Positions 8,659 to 18,096 of a DNA stretch of 64,000 nt are shown here, one piece after another. The stretch lies in assembly GCF_900188125.1 (NCBI RefSeq), contig NZ_FZOW01000004.1, positions 186,001 to 250,000 of the forward strand, given 5' to 3'. The notes under the pieces were generated by a model. The model searched no databases, had not been told where the DNA came from, and saw nothing but the letters and a program-made list of their open reading frames with translations. The stretch is from Rhodococcoides kyotonense. Its GTDB lineage: Bacteria > Actinomycetota > Actinomycetes > Mycobacteriales > Mycobacteriaceae. How positions within the stretch are numbered: the stretch's first letter is position 1; each line of letters opens with the position of its first letter. The translations under genes and the position numbers were made by a program.

Positions 8659-9776
8659 TGCTGTGCTCCCTCTGGTGCGTAACGATCGACCGGGCGTGCC
8701 AGTCCGAGACGATCCCGCAGAAGGCCTTCGCGTCGGCTGCCCGCCCAGGACAGCTTCGGAAGAACCTCGCGCGCGAGAACGGGAACCGCGGACGCGACGG
8801 CCAGGGGACGCAGCGTCACCCCGTCGACCGCGCCGGACGAGCTGATTTCCTCGAGCAACTGCACCAGCCCGGCGGCATCTCCGATGTACGACGCGGACTG
8901 CGCTTCGTGAGGCGCCCACGAATCGAGCTGTGCCAGATCCTGTTCGGCGGACTCCGACACGAGGACCTCTAGATCGAGCACGACGTACACCTCGGCCGGA
9001 TCGCGGTTCGCCGCGACGAGAGATCGACGCACCCGCGCAGCGACGGCGGCCGCGTCGTCGAGGTCGGTTGCGGCAATGCGGATCACGTCGGCACGCGAGG
9101 CTGCCACCGCACCCGAGAATTCCGAGTCCGCTCGCACGACGACGATCGACTGCCCCTGTGGGGACCGCGGGGTGATCGACGGTCCCTTCACCGAGAAGTT
9201 CTCGCCGTGGAACTCGATGTAGTGCAGCTTGTCTCGATCGATGAAGCGACCGGTGGACACGTCGCGAATCTCGGCATCGTCCTCCCAGCTGTCCCAGAGC
9301 CGGGTGACGACCTCGACGGCCTCGTCGGCTTCGCGCCAGAGGCTCTCCGGCGTCTGTGCTTTCTTTCGGCCGAACGCCGCTGCCTGCGTATCCCCTTGTG
9401 AGACAGCCACTTCCCATCCAGCGCGACCGTGGGACGCGAAGTCGATGCTCGCGATCTGCTTCGAGATGTGGAACGGTTCGGTGTGCGTGACGGTGACCGT
9501 CGGGATCAAGCCGATCGACCGCGTCGGCGCAGCAGCTCGGGCTGCAATGGACGCCGCGTCCAGAATGCCTAGCTCCGTGCCGGATTCGGGTTGCAACTCG
9601 AACGAGTCGGCGAGGAACGCGACGTCGAAGCCGCCGCGGTCCGCCTCGGCGAGATGCTCGGTCCAGTACGCGGCGGTGAAGAGCTCCTCCGCACGTGAGT
9701 CGGCTCGGCGCCACGCCTGCGGGTGAACACCTGTTCCCTGCAGGTCGAGCGCGGTCAGAAAGATCTTGTCAGGCAC
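8655..9776 (-). CDS. LLM-class flavin-dependent oxidoreductase (short paralogue)
   Basis: 373-residue luciferase-like protein. It opens with [20 protein letters not shown] and contains [33 protein letters not shown] and the [14 protein letters not shown] and [20 protein letters not shown] segments. It is clearly related to the 342-residue protein at 18.1 kb (shared GxxPQAWRRA and DRDKLHYxxFxGExFxVKGP). The GTG start overlaps the ABC ATPase stop by eight bases. It may be a functional partner or alternative subunit of the long LLM protein encoded next. Substrate unknown. Confidence 0.85.
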   Translation of the reverse strand: MPDKIFLTALDLQGTGVHPQAWRRADSRAEELFTAAYWTEHLAEADRGGFDVAFLADSFELQPESGTELGILDAASIAARAAAPTRSIGLIPTVTVTHTEPFHISKQIASIDFASHGRAGWEVAVSQGDTQAAAFGRKKAQTPESLWREADEAVEVVTRLWDSWEDDAEIRDVSTGRFIDRDKLHYIEFHGENFSVKGPSITPRSPQGQSIVVVRADSEFSGAVAASRADVIRIAATDLDDAAAVAARVRRSLVAANRDPAEVYVVLDLEVLVSESAEQDLAQLDSWAPHEAQSASYIGDAAGLVQLLEEISSSGAVDGVTLRPLAVASAVPVLAREVLPKLSWAGSRREGLLRDRLGLARPVDRYAPEGAQQ

Positions 9777-11364
9777 CAACTGCCTCCTTGTCGACGGATC
9801 CGCCCGGGATAGCGGCGAGCAGTTCCCGGGTGTACTCCCGTTGTGGCGCATCGAATATCTGTGCAGTCGGGCCGTACTCGACGATGGTGCCGGACTGCAT
9901 GACGGCAACCGTGTCGCTGATCTGCCGAACGACGGCGAGATCGTGCGAGATGAACAGGTAACTGAGGTCGAGGCCGGTCTGCAGCTCGTCGAGAAGATCG
10001 AGAATCTGCGCCTGCACCGACACGTCGAGCGCGGACACCGGCTCGTCGAGAACCACCAGCTCGGGCCGCAGGGCGAGCGCACGCGCGATCGCGACCCTCT
10101 GACGCTGACCACCCGACAGTTCGGCCGGGCGCCGCTTCAGGTAGTCACTGGACAGCGCGACCTGGTCGAGCAACTCCGCCGCCCGTGCGGCGCGCTCGGC
10201 CGACGACCCGACGCGGAATGCGTCGAGCGGCTCCCGAACGATCTCCTCCACCCGCAGTTTCGGATTGAGCGACGCATACGGGTTCTGGTAGACGATCTGC
10301 ACGCGACGACGCAGCTGCCGCAGCGCCGATCCACGCAGCTGGGAGACCTCGGTGCCGTCGAACTGCACCGAACCCGACGTCGGCGTCTCCAGCCCGATCG
10401 CGATGCGCGCGAGTGTCGACTTGCCCGAACCGGACTCGCCGACGAGCGACAGCGTACGACCACGCTCGACGGTCAACGACGCGGTCTTCACCGCATCCAA
10501 GCTCACCCCGCGTCCGATGCGGAACGTCTTGGACACGTCGGTGACGGTCAGAATCGGGTCCGACGACGGTTTCGCCGGCCTGAGTGCGGTGCCGAGGCTC
10601 GGGGCAGCCGCGAGGAGCGACTTCGTGTACTCGTGACGAGGGTTCGCCAGAACCTCTGCGGTGGGCCCAGATTCGACGATGACGCCCTTGCTCATGACGA
10701 CGACGCGGTCGGCACGGTCGGCGGCGACACCGAGATCGTGTGTGATCAACAAGACCGCTGCACCCGTCTCGGCGATCCGGGTGTCGAGATGATCGAGAAT
10801 GCGCCTCTGCACCGTGACGTCCAGAGCGCTGGTCGGCTCGTCGGCGATGACCAGTTCGGGCTTGCACGCCAACGCGATTCCGATGAGAACACGCTGCCTC
10901 TGCCCACCCGACAAATCCTGCGGGTACTGCCGCGCACGAACTTCGGGGTTGTCGATGCCGGCCTCGGTCAGGATGCGGATCGCCTCGATCTTGGCCGAGC
11001 GCTTCGTCGCGAGTCCGTGCACACGAAGGATTTCCGCGACCTGGTCGCCGATCCGGATGACGGGGTTCAGCGACGTCGTCGGGTCCTGCGGTACGAGCCC
11101 GATGTGGGCGCCACGCAGCCGGTCGAGAGTCTTCTCGGACGCGTCGTCGATGCGGTTTCCGTCGAAACGCACTGTGCCACCGGTGATGTGACCCGAGCCG
11201 GCCAACAGTCCGATGAGCGCGTGCGCAGTGGTCGACTTACCCGAGCCGGATTCGCCGACGACGGCCACCACCTCACCGCGTTCGACGGTCAGGCTGACAC
11301 CGTGGACCGCCGGCGACTCCCCGTACGAAACCTGCAGGTCCTCGACCTCGAGGATGGGGCTCAT
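9769..11364 (-). CDS. Fused double ATP-binding protein of a peptide/nickel-type ABC importer (DppDF-like)
   Basis: 531 residues with two complete ABC domains. The first has Walker [10 protein letters not shown] at about 37-45, signature LSGGQRQR and Walker [13 protein letters not shown]. The second repeats [17 protein letters not shown] and [12 protein letters not shown]. Each is followed by the C-terminal [18 protein letters not shown] oligopeptide-transporter motif. Fusion of the DppD and DppF ATPases into one chain is common in actinobacteria. It overlaps the permease start by four bases. It powers import through the two permeases next to it. Confidence 0.92.
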   Translation of the reverse strand: MSPILEVEDLQVSYGESPAVHGVSLTVERGEVVAVVGESGSGKSTTAHALIGLLAGSGHITGGTVRFDGNRIDDASEKTLDRLRGAHIGLVPQDPTTSLNPVIRIGDQVAEILRVHGLATKRSAKIEAIRILTEAGIDNPEVRARQYPQDLSGGQRQRVLIGIALACKPELVIADEPTSALDVTVQRRILDHLDTRIAETGAAVLLITHDLGVAADRADRVVVMSKGVIVESGPTAEVLANPRHEYTKSLLAAAPSLGTALRPAKPSSDPILTVTDVSKTFRIGRGVSLDAVKTASLTVERGRTLSLVGESGSGKSTLARIAIGLETPTSGSVQFDGTEVSQLRGSALRQLRRRVQIVYQNPYASLNPKLRVEEIVREPLDAFRVGSSAERAARAAELLDQVALSSDYLKRRPAELSGGQRQRVAIARALALRPELVVLDEPVSALDVSVQAQILDLLDELQTGLDLSYLFISHDLAVVRQISDTVAVMQSGTIVEYGPTAQIFDAPQREYTRELLAAIPGGSVDKEAVGA

Positions 11365-12248
11365 CGTTTGCCTCCTTCGACTGCATGGCCGAGACGGTGT
11401 GCGGACAGCACCACGGCGACGATGACGAGGCCGGGCAGCGTCGTCATCCACCACGCCGTGGCCAGGAAGTTACGTCCCTCGGAGATCAGCGATCCCCATT
11501 CGGGCGTGGGCGGTACCGCACCGAAGCCGAGGAAGCTCAGCGACGACACCGCGAGTACCGCCATACCGAATTCGACGGCAGCAAGCGCGATGACGGGTGC
11601 ATACGAGTTGCGGAGAATGTGGCGACGGAACACGTCGTACCACCGCACGCCCGACGCGTATGCCGCCTCGACGTAGAGCGACTGCCTCACCCGCAGCACT
11701 TCCGAGCGCATGACGCGGGCGAAGTTCGCGACGAGGGACACACCGACGGCGATGGCGACGTTGGTGGTTCCGAAACCGAGTGCCGTCACGAGTGCGAGCG
11801 ACAGCAGCAACGCCGGAATGGACAGCAGCACATCGACGATGCGCATGAGGACCGCGTCGAGAATTCCGCCGACGGCTCCCGACAGGAGACCGATCAACGA
11901 CCCGACGACGAGTGCGATGCCGACCGCGAGCAGAGTCGCCTTCAGGGACAGACCTGCGCCGTGCACGACCCGGGTGTAGACGTCGCGACCGATGTTGTCG
12001 GTGCCGAACCAGTGAGCGGCAGAGGGACCCTGAAGTTTGTCGGCGGGCACACCCTGCAACGGATCGCCGCTCGCAAACAGCGACGGGAACAACGCGAAAC
12101 CGACGGCGAGCACCAGAACGACGATGGACAGCGCGAGCCAAATGTTCTTCAGCAGAGACCGCGGCGACGGGCGTGGGCGCTTGGGCACCACCGGAGGAAC
12201 GGCGGACGGCGTGGCGGCCTGGACCTCACGAGTCAGGATGTCAGACAT
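11361..12248 (-). CDS. Peptide/nickel-type ABC permease, DppC-like
   Basis: 295-residue inner-membrane permease. A proline-rich cytoplasmic N-tail precedes TM1, followed by the family segment [20 protein letters not shown], and the EAA loop lies near [23 protein letters not shown]. The C-terminal [18 protein letters not shown] is a DppC hallmark. Overlaps both neighbours, so it is part of a contiguous SBP-DppB-DppC-DppDF unit. The imported ligand is unknown; the surrounding monooxygenases suggest a sulfur compound rather than peptides. Confidence 0.92.
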   Translation of the reverse strand: MSDILTREVQAATPSAVPPVVPKRPRPSPRSLLKNIWLALSIVVLVLAVGFALFPSLFASGDPLQGVPADKLQGPSAAHWFGTDNIGRDVYTRVVHGAGLSLKATLLAVGIALVVGSLIGLLSGAVGGILDAVLMRIVDVLLSIPALLLSLALVTALGFGTTNVAIAVGVSLVANFARVMRSEVLRVRQSLYVEAAYASGVRWYDVFRRHILRNSYAPVIALAAVEFGMAVLAVSSLSFLGFGAVPPTPEWGSLISEGRNFLATAWWMTTLPGLVIVAVVLSAHRLGHAVEGGKR

Positions 12249-13233
12249 CGACTTTCTCCTTCACCGAAGTCTCACCGGAGGCGCGCTCGGGTTTCTTGTA
12301 TTCGGAGACGATGCGCGGATCGATCAACGGGTAGAGCAGGTCCACGATCAGGTTGACCGAGACGAACACGAGCGACGTCAGAACGACGATGCCCTGCACG
12401 ACGGGAATGTCCTGCGCCATGACCGACGTCTGTGTCAGACGACCGACACCCGCACGCGAGAACACTGTCTCGACGACGACCGACCCCGCGAGCAGATTGC
12501 CGACGAGGACACCCGCGATGGTGAATGCGGGAATCGACGACAGCCGAGCGACGTGCTTGGTCTGGATGCGCAGCCTCGAAACGCCCTTGGCTCGGGCACT
12601 TTCGACGAACGGCTGCTTCCACGTGGAGTTCATCGACGTCGCGAGCACCTGTGCGATGACTGCACCGGTGGGCAGCGCCAGGGTGATCGCCGGCAGCACG
12701 AGCGAACTCGCGCCCTGATCACCGAACGCCGGGAACACCCGCAATTGGAACGAGAACACCTGCAGCAGAAGCAATCCGACCCAGAAGGTCGGGACGGCGA
12801 CGCCGAGCGGCGGGATGGAGAACAGAAGGTTACGCAGCCAACCGATCCGGGTGTACGTCGCAAGGAACGCGATCGTGCCACCGAACAGAACCGACAGCAC
12901 AAGGGCTGTCGTGGCCAGAGCCAACGTGCTCGGCAACGCGTCGAAGATCGCCGTCGTCACCGATTGCCCTGTGGAGATGGAGAATCCGAAGTCACCTCGC
13001 ACAGCGCCGCTCAGCGAGTTCCAGTACTGCACCCAAACCGGCTGGTCCAGGCCGTACCGCGCCTGCAACTCGGCGATGGCCGCCGCGTCGACCGGCGTGC
13101 CGGAACCCGCCGCGTCGGCCGCGAGACTGACAGGGTCGGACGGAAGCAGGAACAGCACGCCGAACGAGATCGTGAACGCAGCCCACAGCACCACGACGGC
13201 CTGGAGCACACGCTGTGCGAGGTATCGAATCAT
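12241..13233 (-). CDS. Peptide/nickel-type ABC permease, DppB-like
   Basis: 330-residue permease of the DppB class. TM1 (LAQRVLQAVVVLWAAFTISF) is followed by the periplasmic region with LQARYGLDQPVWVQYWNSLSG and GDFGFSISTGQSV, then the remaining helices and an EAA loop (ESARAKGVSRLRIQTKHVA). The end DLLYPLIDPRI is characteristic. Two bases separate it from the binding-protein stop, and it overlaps DppC by eight bases. It pairs with the downstream permease. Confidence 0.92.
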   Translation of the reverse strand: MIRYLAQRVLQAVVVLWAAFTISFGVLFLLPSDPVSLAADAAGSGTPVDAAAIAELQARYGLDQPVWVQYWNSLSGAVRGDFGFSISTGQSVTTAIFDALPSTLALATTALVLSVLFGGTIAFLATYTRIGWLRNLLFSIPPLGVAVPTFWVGLLLLQVFSFQLRVFPAFGDQGASSLVLPAITLALPTGAVIAQVLATSMNSTWKQPFVESARAKGVSRLRIQTKHVARLSSIPAFTIAGVLVGNLLAGSVVVETVFSRAGVGRLTQTSVMAQDIPVVQGIVVLTSLVFVSVNLIVDLLYPLIDPRIVSEYKKPERASGETSVKEKVDV

Positions 13234-13235
13234 GG

Positions 13236-14852
13236 TTACTGTCCGCTCAACCAGGTGTCGAAGAACTGCAGACGAGCCGAGGCCTCGAACTTCAGATCCT
13301 GCACGTTCGGTCCGGCGCCGATGGCCTGCGACAGCTCGATCGTCGGGATCCACAGTCCGTTGTCGAGGACCTGCTGCTGTGCGCGGCCGATGATCTCGCC
13401 CCGCTCGGTGGTGTCGGTGGTGGCGAGTTCCTCGGTCAGCGATGCGTCGAGGTCCGGAATCGGGCCACGCGCGTTGAGGTTTCGGCCGTCGACCGCGAAC
13501 GACGTGCGCAGGATGTCACCGTCGGCGCGGGTGCTGTTGTAGTAGGTGGAGTCGTAATCCTTAGTGCCCTGACGCGTGGTCGCCTCCGGATTCGAGACGA
13601 GCTCGAGCTGAAGATCGACACCGACGTCGCGCAACTGCTGCTGCGTCAGTTCGAGGATTGCCTGGTTGCCTGCGAACACCGCGCTGAACATGACCTTGAA
13701 GCTGAGCTTCTGCCCGTCCTTCTCACGGATGCCGTCGGCGCCGGGAACCCAACCGGCCGCGTCGAGGATCGACTTGGCCTTCTCCGGGTCGTACGTGACG
13801 TCGGACAGTTCGGTGTAGCCGGGAGTCTTGCTGGCCAGCGTGCTGGTGGCCGGCTTGAAGTCCGGTCCGAGAACGGTGTCGACGAGCTCCTGACGGTTGA
13901 TCGCCGGAACGAGCGCCTTGCGCACCTCGGGATCCTGCAGAACGCCGCGCGTGACGTTGGGCTGGATGCCGAACGGCGTACCGGGATTCGACGTCGTCAG
14001 AATCTGGCCGCCGGTGGCCTCGATCTGCGGCGCATCCTGCGGGAGTGCATCACTGATCGCGTCGAGCTGATTCGAGGAGAGGCTGCCCGTCCGCACGCCC
14101 GATTCGGGGACGACGGTGAACTCGATGGTGTCGAGGTAGGCCTCGCCGTCGTGCGCGAACACGTCGGAGCCCCAGCTGTATCCGGTGCGCTTGGCGAGCG
14201 TCACGGATTTGTCCTGCTGGTAGTCGGCGTACGTGAACGGTCCACTACCGATGTTGCTGCCGTCGCAGCGTGCTTCTGCAGGCTTCGCGACGGTGTCGAG
14301 CGACTGCAGCCCGAGCTGCGCCGTCGACGTGGCCTGCAGGAACTGAGCATTGGGCCCGTTGAAGTCGATGCGCGCCGTCAGCGGGTCGACGACGGTCGTG
14401 CCCTCGTACCCGGACAGGTAGCTGCCTCCCAGCGGGGACTTGGCGGTGGTGAGCACGTTGACGATCGAGTCGAAGTTGGCCTTCACGGCCTCGGCGTTCA
14501 CCGGGGTGCCGTCGCTGAACGTCACGCCGTCCTTCAACGTGAACGTGAACGACGATGCGTCGGGCGAGACGTCCCAGCTCTCGGCGAGCCAGGGAGTGAT
14601 CTCCCCGGTTTCGGGATCCTGGTCGGTGAGCGAGTCGACGACCTGACGCACGACGTAGATGGTCTGGTTGGTGCCGGACTGCGCAGGATCGGAGCACGTC
14701 GGCGCACCGGACAGGCCGTAGCGCAGCGTTCCGCCCGCCTGGGGCTCACCTGCGTCGGCGCTGGTGGACGGGGAACTGCCGCCGCACGCGGTCAGAAGAA
14801 CACTGGCGGCAGCAAGTGCGCCGACTCCCGCCAGAACGGTACGTGAAGACAC
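13236..14852 (-). CDS. ABC transporter substrate-binding lipoprotein, family 5
   Basis: 538-residue exported lipoprotein with a signal peptide ending in a lipobox LLTAC (Cys about residue 23) and a Gly/Ser-rich linker. A family-5 (oligopeptide/nickel) binding fold follows, with WLAESWDVSPDASSFTFTLKDGVTFSDGTP as the usual signature region. The start is GTG at 14852 with a GGAG site. It heads the structural genes of the longest operon here but lies behind a SAM riboswitch, a cysteine-containing leader ORF and a stable hairpin. The ligand is probably an organosulfur compound, which is an inference from context. Confidence 0.9.
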   Translation of the reverse strand: MSSRTVLAGVGALAAASVLLTACGGSSPSTSADAGEPQAGGTLRYGLSGAPTCSDPAQSGTNQTIYVVRQVVDSLTDQDPETGEITPWLAESWDVSPDASSFTFTLKDGVTFSDGTPVNAEAVKANFDSIVNVLTTAKSPLGGSYLSGYEGTTVVDPLTARIDFNGPNAQFLQATSTAQLGLQSLDTVAKPAEARCDGSNIGSGPFTYADYQQDKSVTLAKRTGYSWGSDVFAHDGEAYLDTIEFTVVPESGVRTGSLSSNQLDAISDALPQDAPQIEATGGQILTTSNPGTPFGIQPNVTRGVLQDPEVRKALVPAINRQELVDTVLGPDFKPATSTLASKTPGYTELSDVTYDPEKAKSILDAAGWVPGADGIREKDGQKLSFKVMFSAVFAGNQAILELTQQQLRDVGVDLQLELVSNPEATTRQGTKDYDSTYYNSTRADGDILRTSFAVDGRNLNARGPIPDLDASLTEELATTDTTERGEIIGRAQQQVLDNGLWIPTIELSQAIGAGPNVQDLKFEASARLQFFDTWLSGQ

Positions 14853-14876
14853 GCGGGTACTCCGGATCTCGAGACG

Positions 14877-14906
14877 CGAGAAGACCCACGGAACGTGGAT
14901 CTCTCG
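14877..14906 (-). promoter_or_regulatory. Stem-loop between leader ORF and binding-protein gene (possible attenuator)
   Basis: On the minus strand CGAGAGATCCACG, a short loop, then CGTGGGTCTTCTCG forms a nearly continuous stem 23 bases after the leader ORF stop and 25 bases before the next start. There is no clear U-tract, so it is more likely an anti-Shine-Dalgarno or pausing structure than a classic terminator. Its role in leader-peptide control is inferred. Confidence 0.4.
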
Positions 14907-14928
14907 ACTGTGAAGGGGTGAAGAGAGC

Positions 14929-15066
14929 TCAGCCGAGAAAACGGCTGCGACAGATCGAGCCGGTCAGACGGCACAGATCCACGTGAATACGTCCCCAAGC
15001 GGTGACGAAACCTTCGCCGAGCGCAAGAGCGCTCAGCGTGACATGACCCCCGGTCACGGTGTGCAT
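14929..15066 (-). CDS. Cysteine-containing leader peptide
   Basis: 45-residue ORF starting at an ATG five bases after a GGAGG site that is part of the riboswitch P1 strand. The C-terminal third reads GRIHVDLCRLTGSICRSRF, with Cys at residues 32 and 39. This R-x-H-V-D-L-C-R block is the signature of a family of short actinobacterial putative leader peptides that I recall upstream of sulfur-assimilation genes. The first 25 residues are not conserved in the other two leaders. It likely senses Cys-tRNA supply by ribosome stalling before the downstream importer operon. Stop at 14929; the hairpin at 14877-14906 follows. Confidence 0.7.
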   Translation of the reverse strand: MHTVTGGHVTLSALALGEGFVTAWGRIHVDLCRLTGSICRSRFLG

Positions 15067-15073
15067 CGGTCCT

Positions 15074-15180
15074 CCATCGTTCCCGGCGGTAGCACCCGCT
15101 CCCGAAGATTCGGCATGACCGAAACCCGCGGGGGGTTGCTGCGACGTCGTAGAGCCAGGTCTCTCGGTCGCTCTGGATGG
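15074..15180 (-). ncRNA. SAM riboswitch (S-box, SAM-I type)
   Basis: Read on the minus strand, CCATCCAGAGCGACCGAGAG opens the element. Then come the GGCTC / ACGACGTCGCAGCAACC core, a variable P3 arm, GGTGCTACC and the closing GATGG. These follow the S-box order (AGAG, GAGRGA, YGGC, CAGCAACC, GGTGCTA), and P1 is CCATC/GATGG. Two other copies in the window (20.7 and 25.0 kb) conserve the same core while the P3 arm varies in sequence, which is what a structured RNA should show. The P1 3' strand runs straight into GGAGG, the ribosome site of the leader ORF, suggesting SAM blocks translation initiation. Confidence 0.85.
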
Positions 15181-15191
15181 TTTCGCTGGCG

Positions 15192-15222
15192 AGTCTACGA
15201 CCTTCGGAACCGGTTTCGCCAA
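15192..15222 (-). promoter_or_regulatory. Candidate promoter for the riboswitch/leader operon
   Basis: On the minus strand TTGGCG and TAGACT are separated by 19 bases, with TAGACT about 11 bases before the riboswitch P1. The -10 fits the actinobacterial TANNNT pattern, while the -35 and spacing are weak. The stretch overlaps a near-palindrome (TTCGGAACCGGTTTCG) that could bind a regulator. It lies just before the stop of the MFS gene upstream. Confidence 0.35.
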
Positions 15223-15235
15223 TTGGGGTCGATTC

Positions 15236-16732
15236 CTACCGACTTGCTGGGGAATGTGCAGGATTCGTCTCCCGACCGCGCCTGCGGCTGTCTGCCACCG
15301 CGCATCCGAGCGAGCCCAGCAACATCAGTCCGCTGACGCCGAGCCCCAGTCCGGCAGCACGGCCGAAGTCGGTGCCGTCGTCCGCGAGAACACCCAGATA
15401 GATGCCGGGAACCGCGGCGAGCGAGATCGTCGCCGACAGTCGTTGCGACAATTGAAGGAACCCGACAGCCACACCGTTCGCACCGGGCGGCGAGTACTCG
15501 AGAGTCATCCCGCGATTCGGTGCGTCGACGAATCCGCTGGCCAGACCCGACAGCGCGGCGAGAACGACGAATGCAGGCACCGTGGCCTCGCGTGGAAGGT
15601 AAGCGATGACGGTGATGTAGCCGGCGACGACGAACAACTCCAACACGATCGCGCCGACGACCGCTGTGCGACCGAGGCGTGCCACGATGCGCCACCCGAA
15701 CGCGGACGTGACCGCCATCAGCAGCGAACTGCCGACCATGACGAGTGCAGCCTGCAGCGCCGGGAATCCCAACCCCTCGATGAGATACAGACTCAACACC
15801 GCCTGCAACGCCAGAACTGCGCCGAACCAGAACATCGCGACCGCGGTGCCGAGCGTGTAGCCGCGGGCCGCGATGAGATCCGGCAGCAACACCGGAATGC
15901 CGCCTTGCGCAGCGAAACGTCGCTCCCAGAACCAGAACCCGACGAGGGTTCCGATGGATGCCAGAACGAGGAGCGTCGAGACGATCCCGCCGAGCGAGGA
16001 CACCATCGGCAGCAACAGCAGCAGCGTCGCGACGCCGAGCGCGATCAGCCCGACGACGTCGATGCTCGCCCCCGACCGTCGCGCCTGGTCCTTCCTCAGT
16101 ACGAAGAACGCGACTGTCAGCGTCACCACCGCGAACGGGACGTTCAGCAGCAGAAGAAGGCGCCAGCCGATGTCGTCGTCGGCGATGCCGAGGACCGTGC
16201 CACCGAGCAACGGGCCGACCAACCCGGCGAGACCACCCGCTGTGCTGTACACGCCCAACGCTCGTGCTCGTTCACGCCCGCTGTATCGGTCGGTGATGAT
16301 CCCCAGCACCTGCGAGCTGACGGTGCCCGCGCCGATCCCCTGCCCGAGTCGTGCTGCCACGATCATCCACGGTTCGGCCGCGAATGCGCCGATCAAGCCC
16401 ATCACCGAGAACAGACTCAAACCGAACAAGAACAGTCGACGACGACCGATCACGTCCCCCAGACGTCCGGCAGGCACGAGCGCCAAGCCGAACGTGAGCG
16501 AGTAGCTCGCGAGAATCCACTGCACCTCGGAGGTTCCGGCATCGAGCGACGACCGAATCGCCGGTACACCGATGCTCAGAACCGCCGAGTCGAGAAGCGT
16601 CGTGAATCCTGCTGCCGCGCAGACGAAGACGTCCTTGCGTGAGATGTCCTTGCGCGAGATGTCCTTGCGTGAGATGTCTCTGCGTGACGCGTTCTGGGTG
16701 TGATCAGCCTGCAGCGCTGCTATCGCTCTCAC
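15236..16732 (-). CDS. MFS drug-export transporter, 14-TM DHA2 type
   Basis: 498-residue major facilitator of the EmrB/QacA group. It has motif A GRLGDVIGRRRLFLFGL, motif C-like TAGGLAGLVGPLLGG and fourteen hydrophobic segments. The GTG start overlaps the upstream monooxygenase by 29 bases and has a GGAAG site. Its N-terminal tail carries a five-residue repeat (DISRK, three times) encoded by a 15-bp tandem repeat. It is the last gene of the GNAT-monooxygenase operon, suggesting export of a product or toxic analogue. The leader/riboswitch of the next operon begins about 55 bases after its stop. Confidence 0.88.
   Translation of the reverse strand: MRAIAALQADHTQNASRRDISRKDISRKDISRKDVFVCAAAGFTTLLDSAVLSIGVPAIRSSLDAGTSEVQWILASYSLTFGLALVPAGRLGDVIGRRRLFLFGLSLFSVMGLIGAFAAEPWMIVAARLGQGIGAGTVSSQVLGIITDRYSGRERARALGVYSTAGGLAGLVGPLLGGTVLGIADDDIGWRLLLLLNVPFAVVTLTVAFFVLRKDQARRSGASIDVVGLIALGVATLLLLLPMVSSLGGIVSTLLVLASIGTLVGFWFWERRFAAQGGIPVLLPDLIAARGYTLGTAVAMFWFGAVLALQAVLSLYLIEGLGFPALQAALVMVGSSLLMAVTSAFGWRIVARLGRTAVVGAIVLELFVVAGYITVIAYLPREATVPAFVVLAALSGLASGFVDAPNRGMTLEYSPPGANGVAVGFLQLSQRLSATISLAAVPGIYLGVLADDGTDFGRAAGLGLGVSGLMLLGSLGCAVADSRRRGRETNPAHSPASR
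16631..16690. repeat. 15-bp tandem repeat, four units
   Basis: Four 15-bp units of the type GTCCTTGCGTGAGAT (the second with one change, the fourth degenerate) encode the repeated pentapeptide at the N-terminus of the MFS protein. In-frame copy-number changes would lengthen or shorten only the cytoplasmic tail. It lies just inside the downstream gene, next to the overlap with the preceding stop codon. Confidence 0.85.
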
Positions 16733-18095
16733 CGGACTTCCTGTGCGTCAACGGCGGACGCAACCCCAGATGCCCGCGCAATGTCGTCGACGTGTACTCG
16801 GTCCGATAGGCACCGCGCTCCTGCAGCTCGGGCACGAGCCAGTCGACGATCTCGTCGAGACCGCCGGGCACGATGTACGGCGAGATGTTGAACCCGTCCG
16901 TCGCGCCTTCGCGGACCCACCGGGTCAGCTCGTCGGCGACTTGGCCTGGCGTGCCTGCGAATCCGGAACGTGCGGTCGTCTCGATGGCCACCTCACGAAG
17001 CGACAGGTTCTTCGCCTCGGCGAGAGCGCGCCACTCACGTGCCAATTCGACGGGATCCTTGCCGTCGCGGAATGCGCCGCGCGTAGCGGAAATCGGCGCA
17101 GGCACCGGATCGTCGGCGGGCAGAGGACCGTCGGGATCGAGATCGGAGAGGTCGCGTCCCCACACGAGACCGATCAGCGACAGCGCGGTCGGACCGGTGA
17201 ACTGGCCCTCGCGGACCCACCGTTCCTTCTCCTCGACCTCTTTCTCGTTCTCGGCCAACACGATCTGCGTGCCGGGGAGAATCTTGATGTCGTCCTCGGG
17301 TCGACCGGCCCTGACCAGGCGCTTCCTGATGTCGTTGGCGAACGTCAGCGCCTCCTCGAAATGCGTTCCGTGACGGGAGAAGATGACGTCGGCGTTGGCG
17401 GCCGCGAAATCGCGGCCCTGCGGCGAATCACCGGCCTGGAAGATGACCGGATGCCCCTGCGCGCTGCGCGGCAGGGTCGCGTCGAGCTCGATGTCGAACT
17501 GCGACGTGGTCGTCGAAAGACGCTGCACTGCATCCTTTTCGGACCACAGTTCGCTGTCGCGCGACGACGCGATCGCGTCGTCCGCCCAGGAATCCCAGAT
17601 CGCCCGTGCGGTCTGGATGAACTGGCCTGCCCTCTCGTACCGCAGTTCGTGCTCGAGGAATCCGCCGCGACGGAAGTTCTCCCCCGTCCACGCATTGTCG
17701 GTCGTGACCGCGTTCCATCCGGCCCGGCCGTCGGACAGGATGTCGAGGCCGGCTAAACGACGTGCGAGGTCACCCGGCTCGTTGTAGGTGGTGTTTTGGG
17801 TCGCGACCAATCCGATGCGATCGGTGATGCCCGCCAGCGCCGCGAGCTGGGCGATCGCGTCGGGACGCCCCGCGATGTCGAGGTCCAGGATCTTGCCCTG
17901 CTGCTCGCGCAGTCGCAGACCTTCGCCGAGGAAGAACGCGTCGAACAGGCCACGTTCGGCCGTCGTGATCATCCTGCGGAACGTCTCGAAGTCGATCTGC
18001 GAGCCGCTCTGCGGATCGGACCAGATGGTGGTGTGGTTGACGCCCTGGAAGAAGACACCGAAGTGAACGTGGGCGTCCGGTCGGAGGACAGTCAT
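16704..18095 (-). CDS. LLM-class FMN-dependent monooxygenase, NtaA/SnaA/DszA type
   Basis: 463-residue flavin monooxygenase with the usual landmarks: HFGVFFQGVNHTTIWSDP, FFLGEGLRLREQQG, SDGRAGWNAVTTDNAWTGEN, QGHPVIFQAGDSPQGRDF and RTEYTSTTLRGHLGL at the end. By eye it is closest to the 7.3 kb protein (shared VNxTTxWxDP, GENFRRGG, VWGRDLSxxDPDGPLP). The ATG at 18095 follows the upstream stop by one base. It stands second in a short-LLM/long-LLM pair repeated in the neighbouring operon. Predicted to oxidise an organosulfur compound; substrate not known. Confidence 0.87.
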   Translation of the reverse strand: MTVLRPDAHVHFGVFFQGVNHTTIWSDPQSGSQIDFETFRRMITTAERGLFDAFFLGEGLRLREQQGKILDLDIAGRPDAIAQLAALAGITDRIGLVATQNTTYNEPGDLARRLAGLDILSDGRAGWNAVTTDNAWTGENFRRGGFLEHELRYERAGQFIQTARAIWDSWADDAIASSRDSELWSEKDAVQRLSTTTSQFDIELDATLPRSAQGHPVIFQAGDSPQGRDFAAANADVIFSRHGTHFEEALTFANDIRKRLVRAGRPEDDIKILPGTQIVLAENEKEVEEKERWVREGQFTGPTALSLIGLVWGRDLSDLDPDGPLPADDPVPAPISATRGAFRDGKDPVELAREWRALAEAKNLSLREVAIETTARSGFAGTPGQVADELTRWVREGATDGFNISPYIVPGGLDEIVDWLVPELQERGAYRTEYTSTTLRGHLGLRPPLTHRKSGESDSSAAG

Positions 18096-18096
18096 G

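Noticed and set aside
12037..13542. Long plus-strand open frame over the peptide-type permeases
   Set aside because: Composition is Arg/Gln/Asp-rich nonsense and it lies opposite conserved DppB and binding-protein genes.
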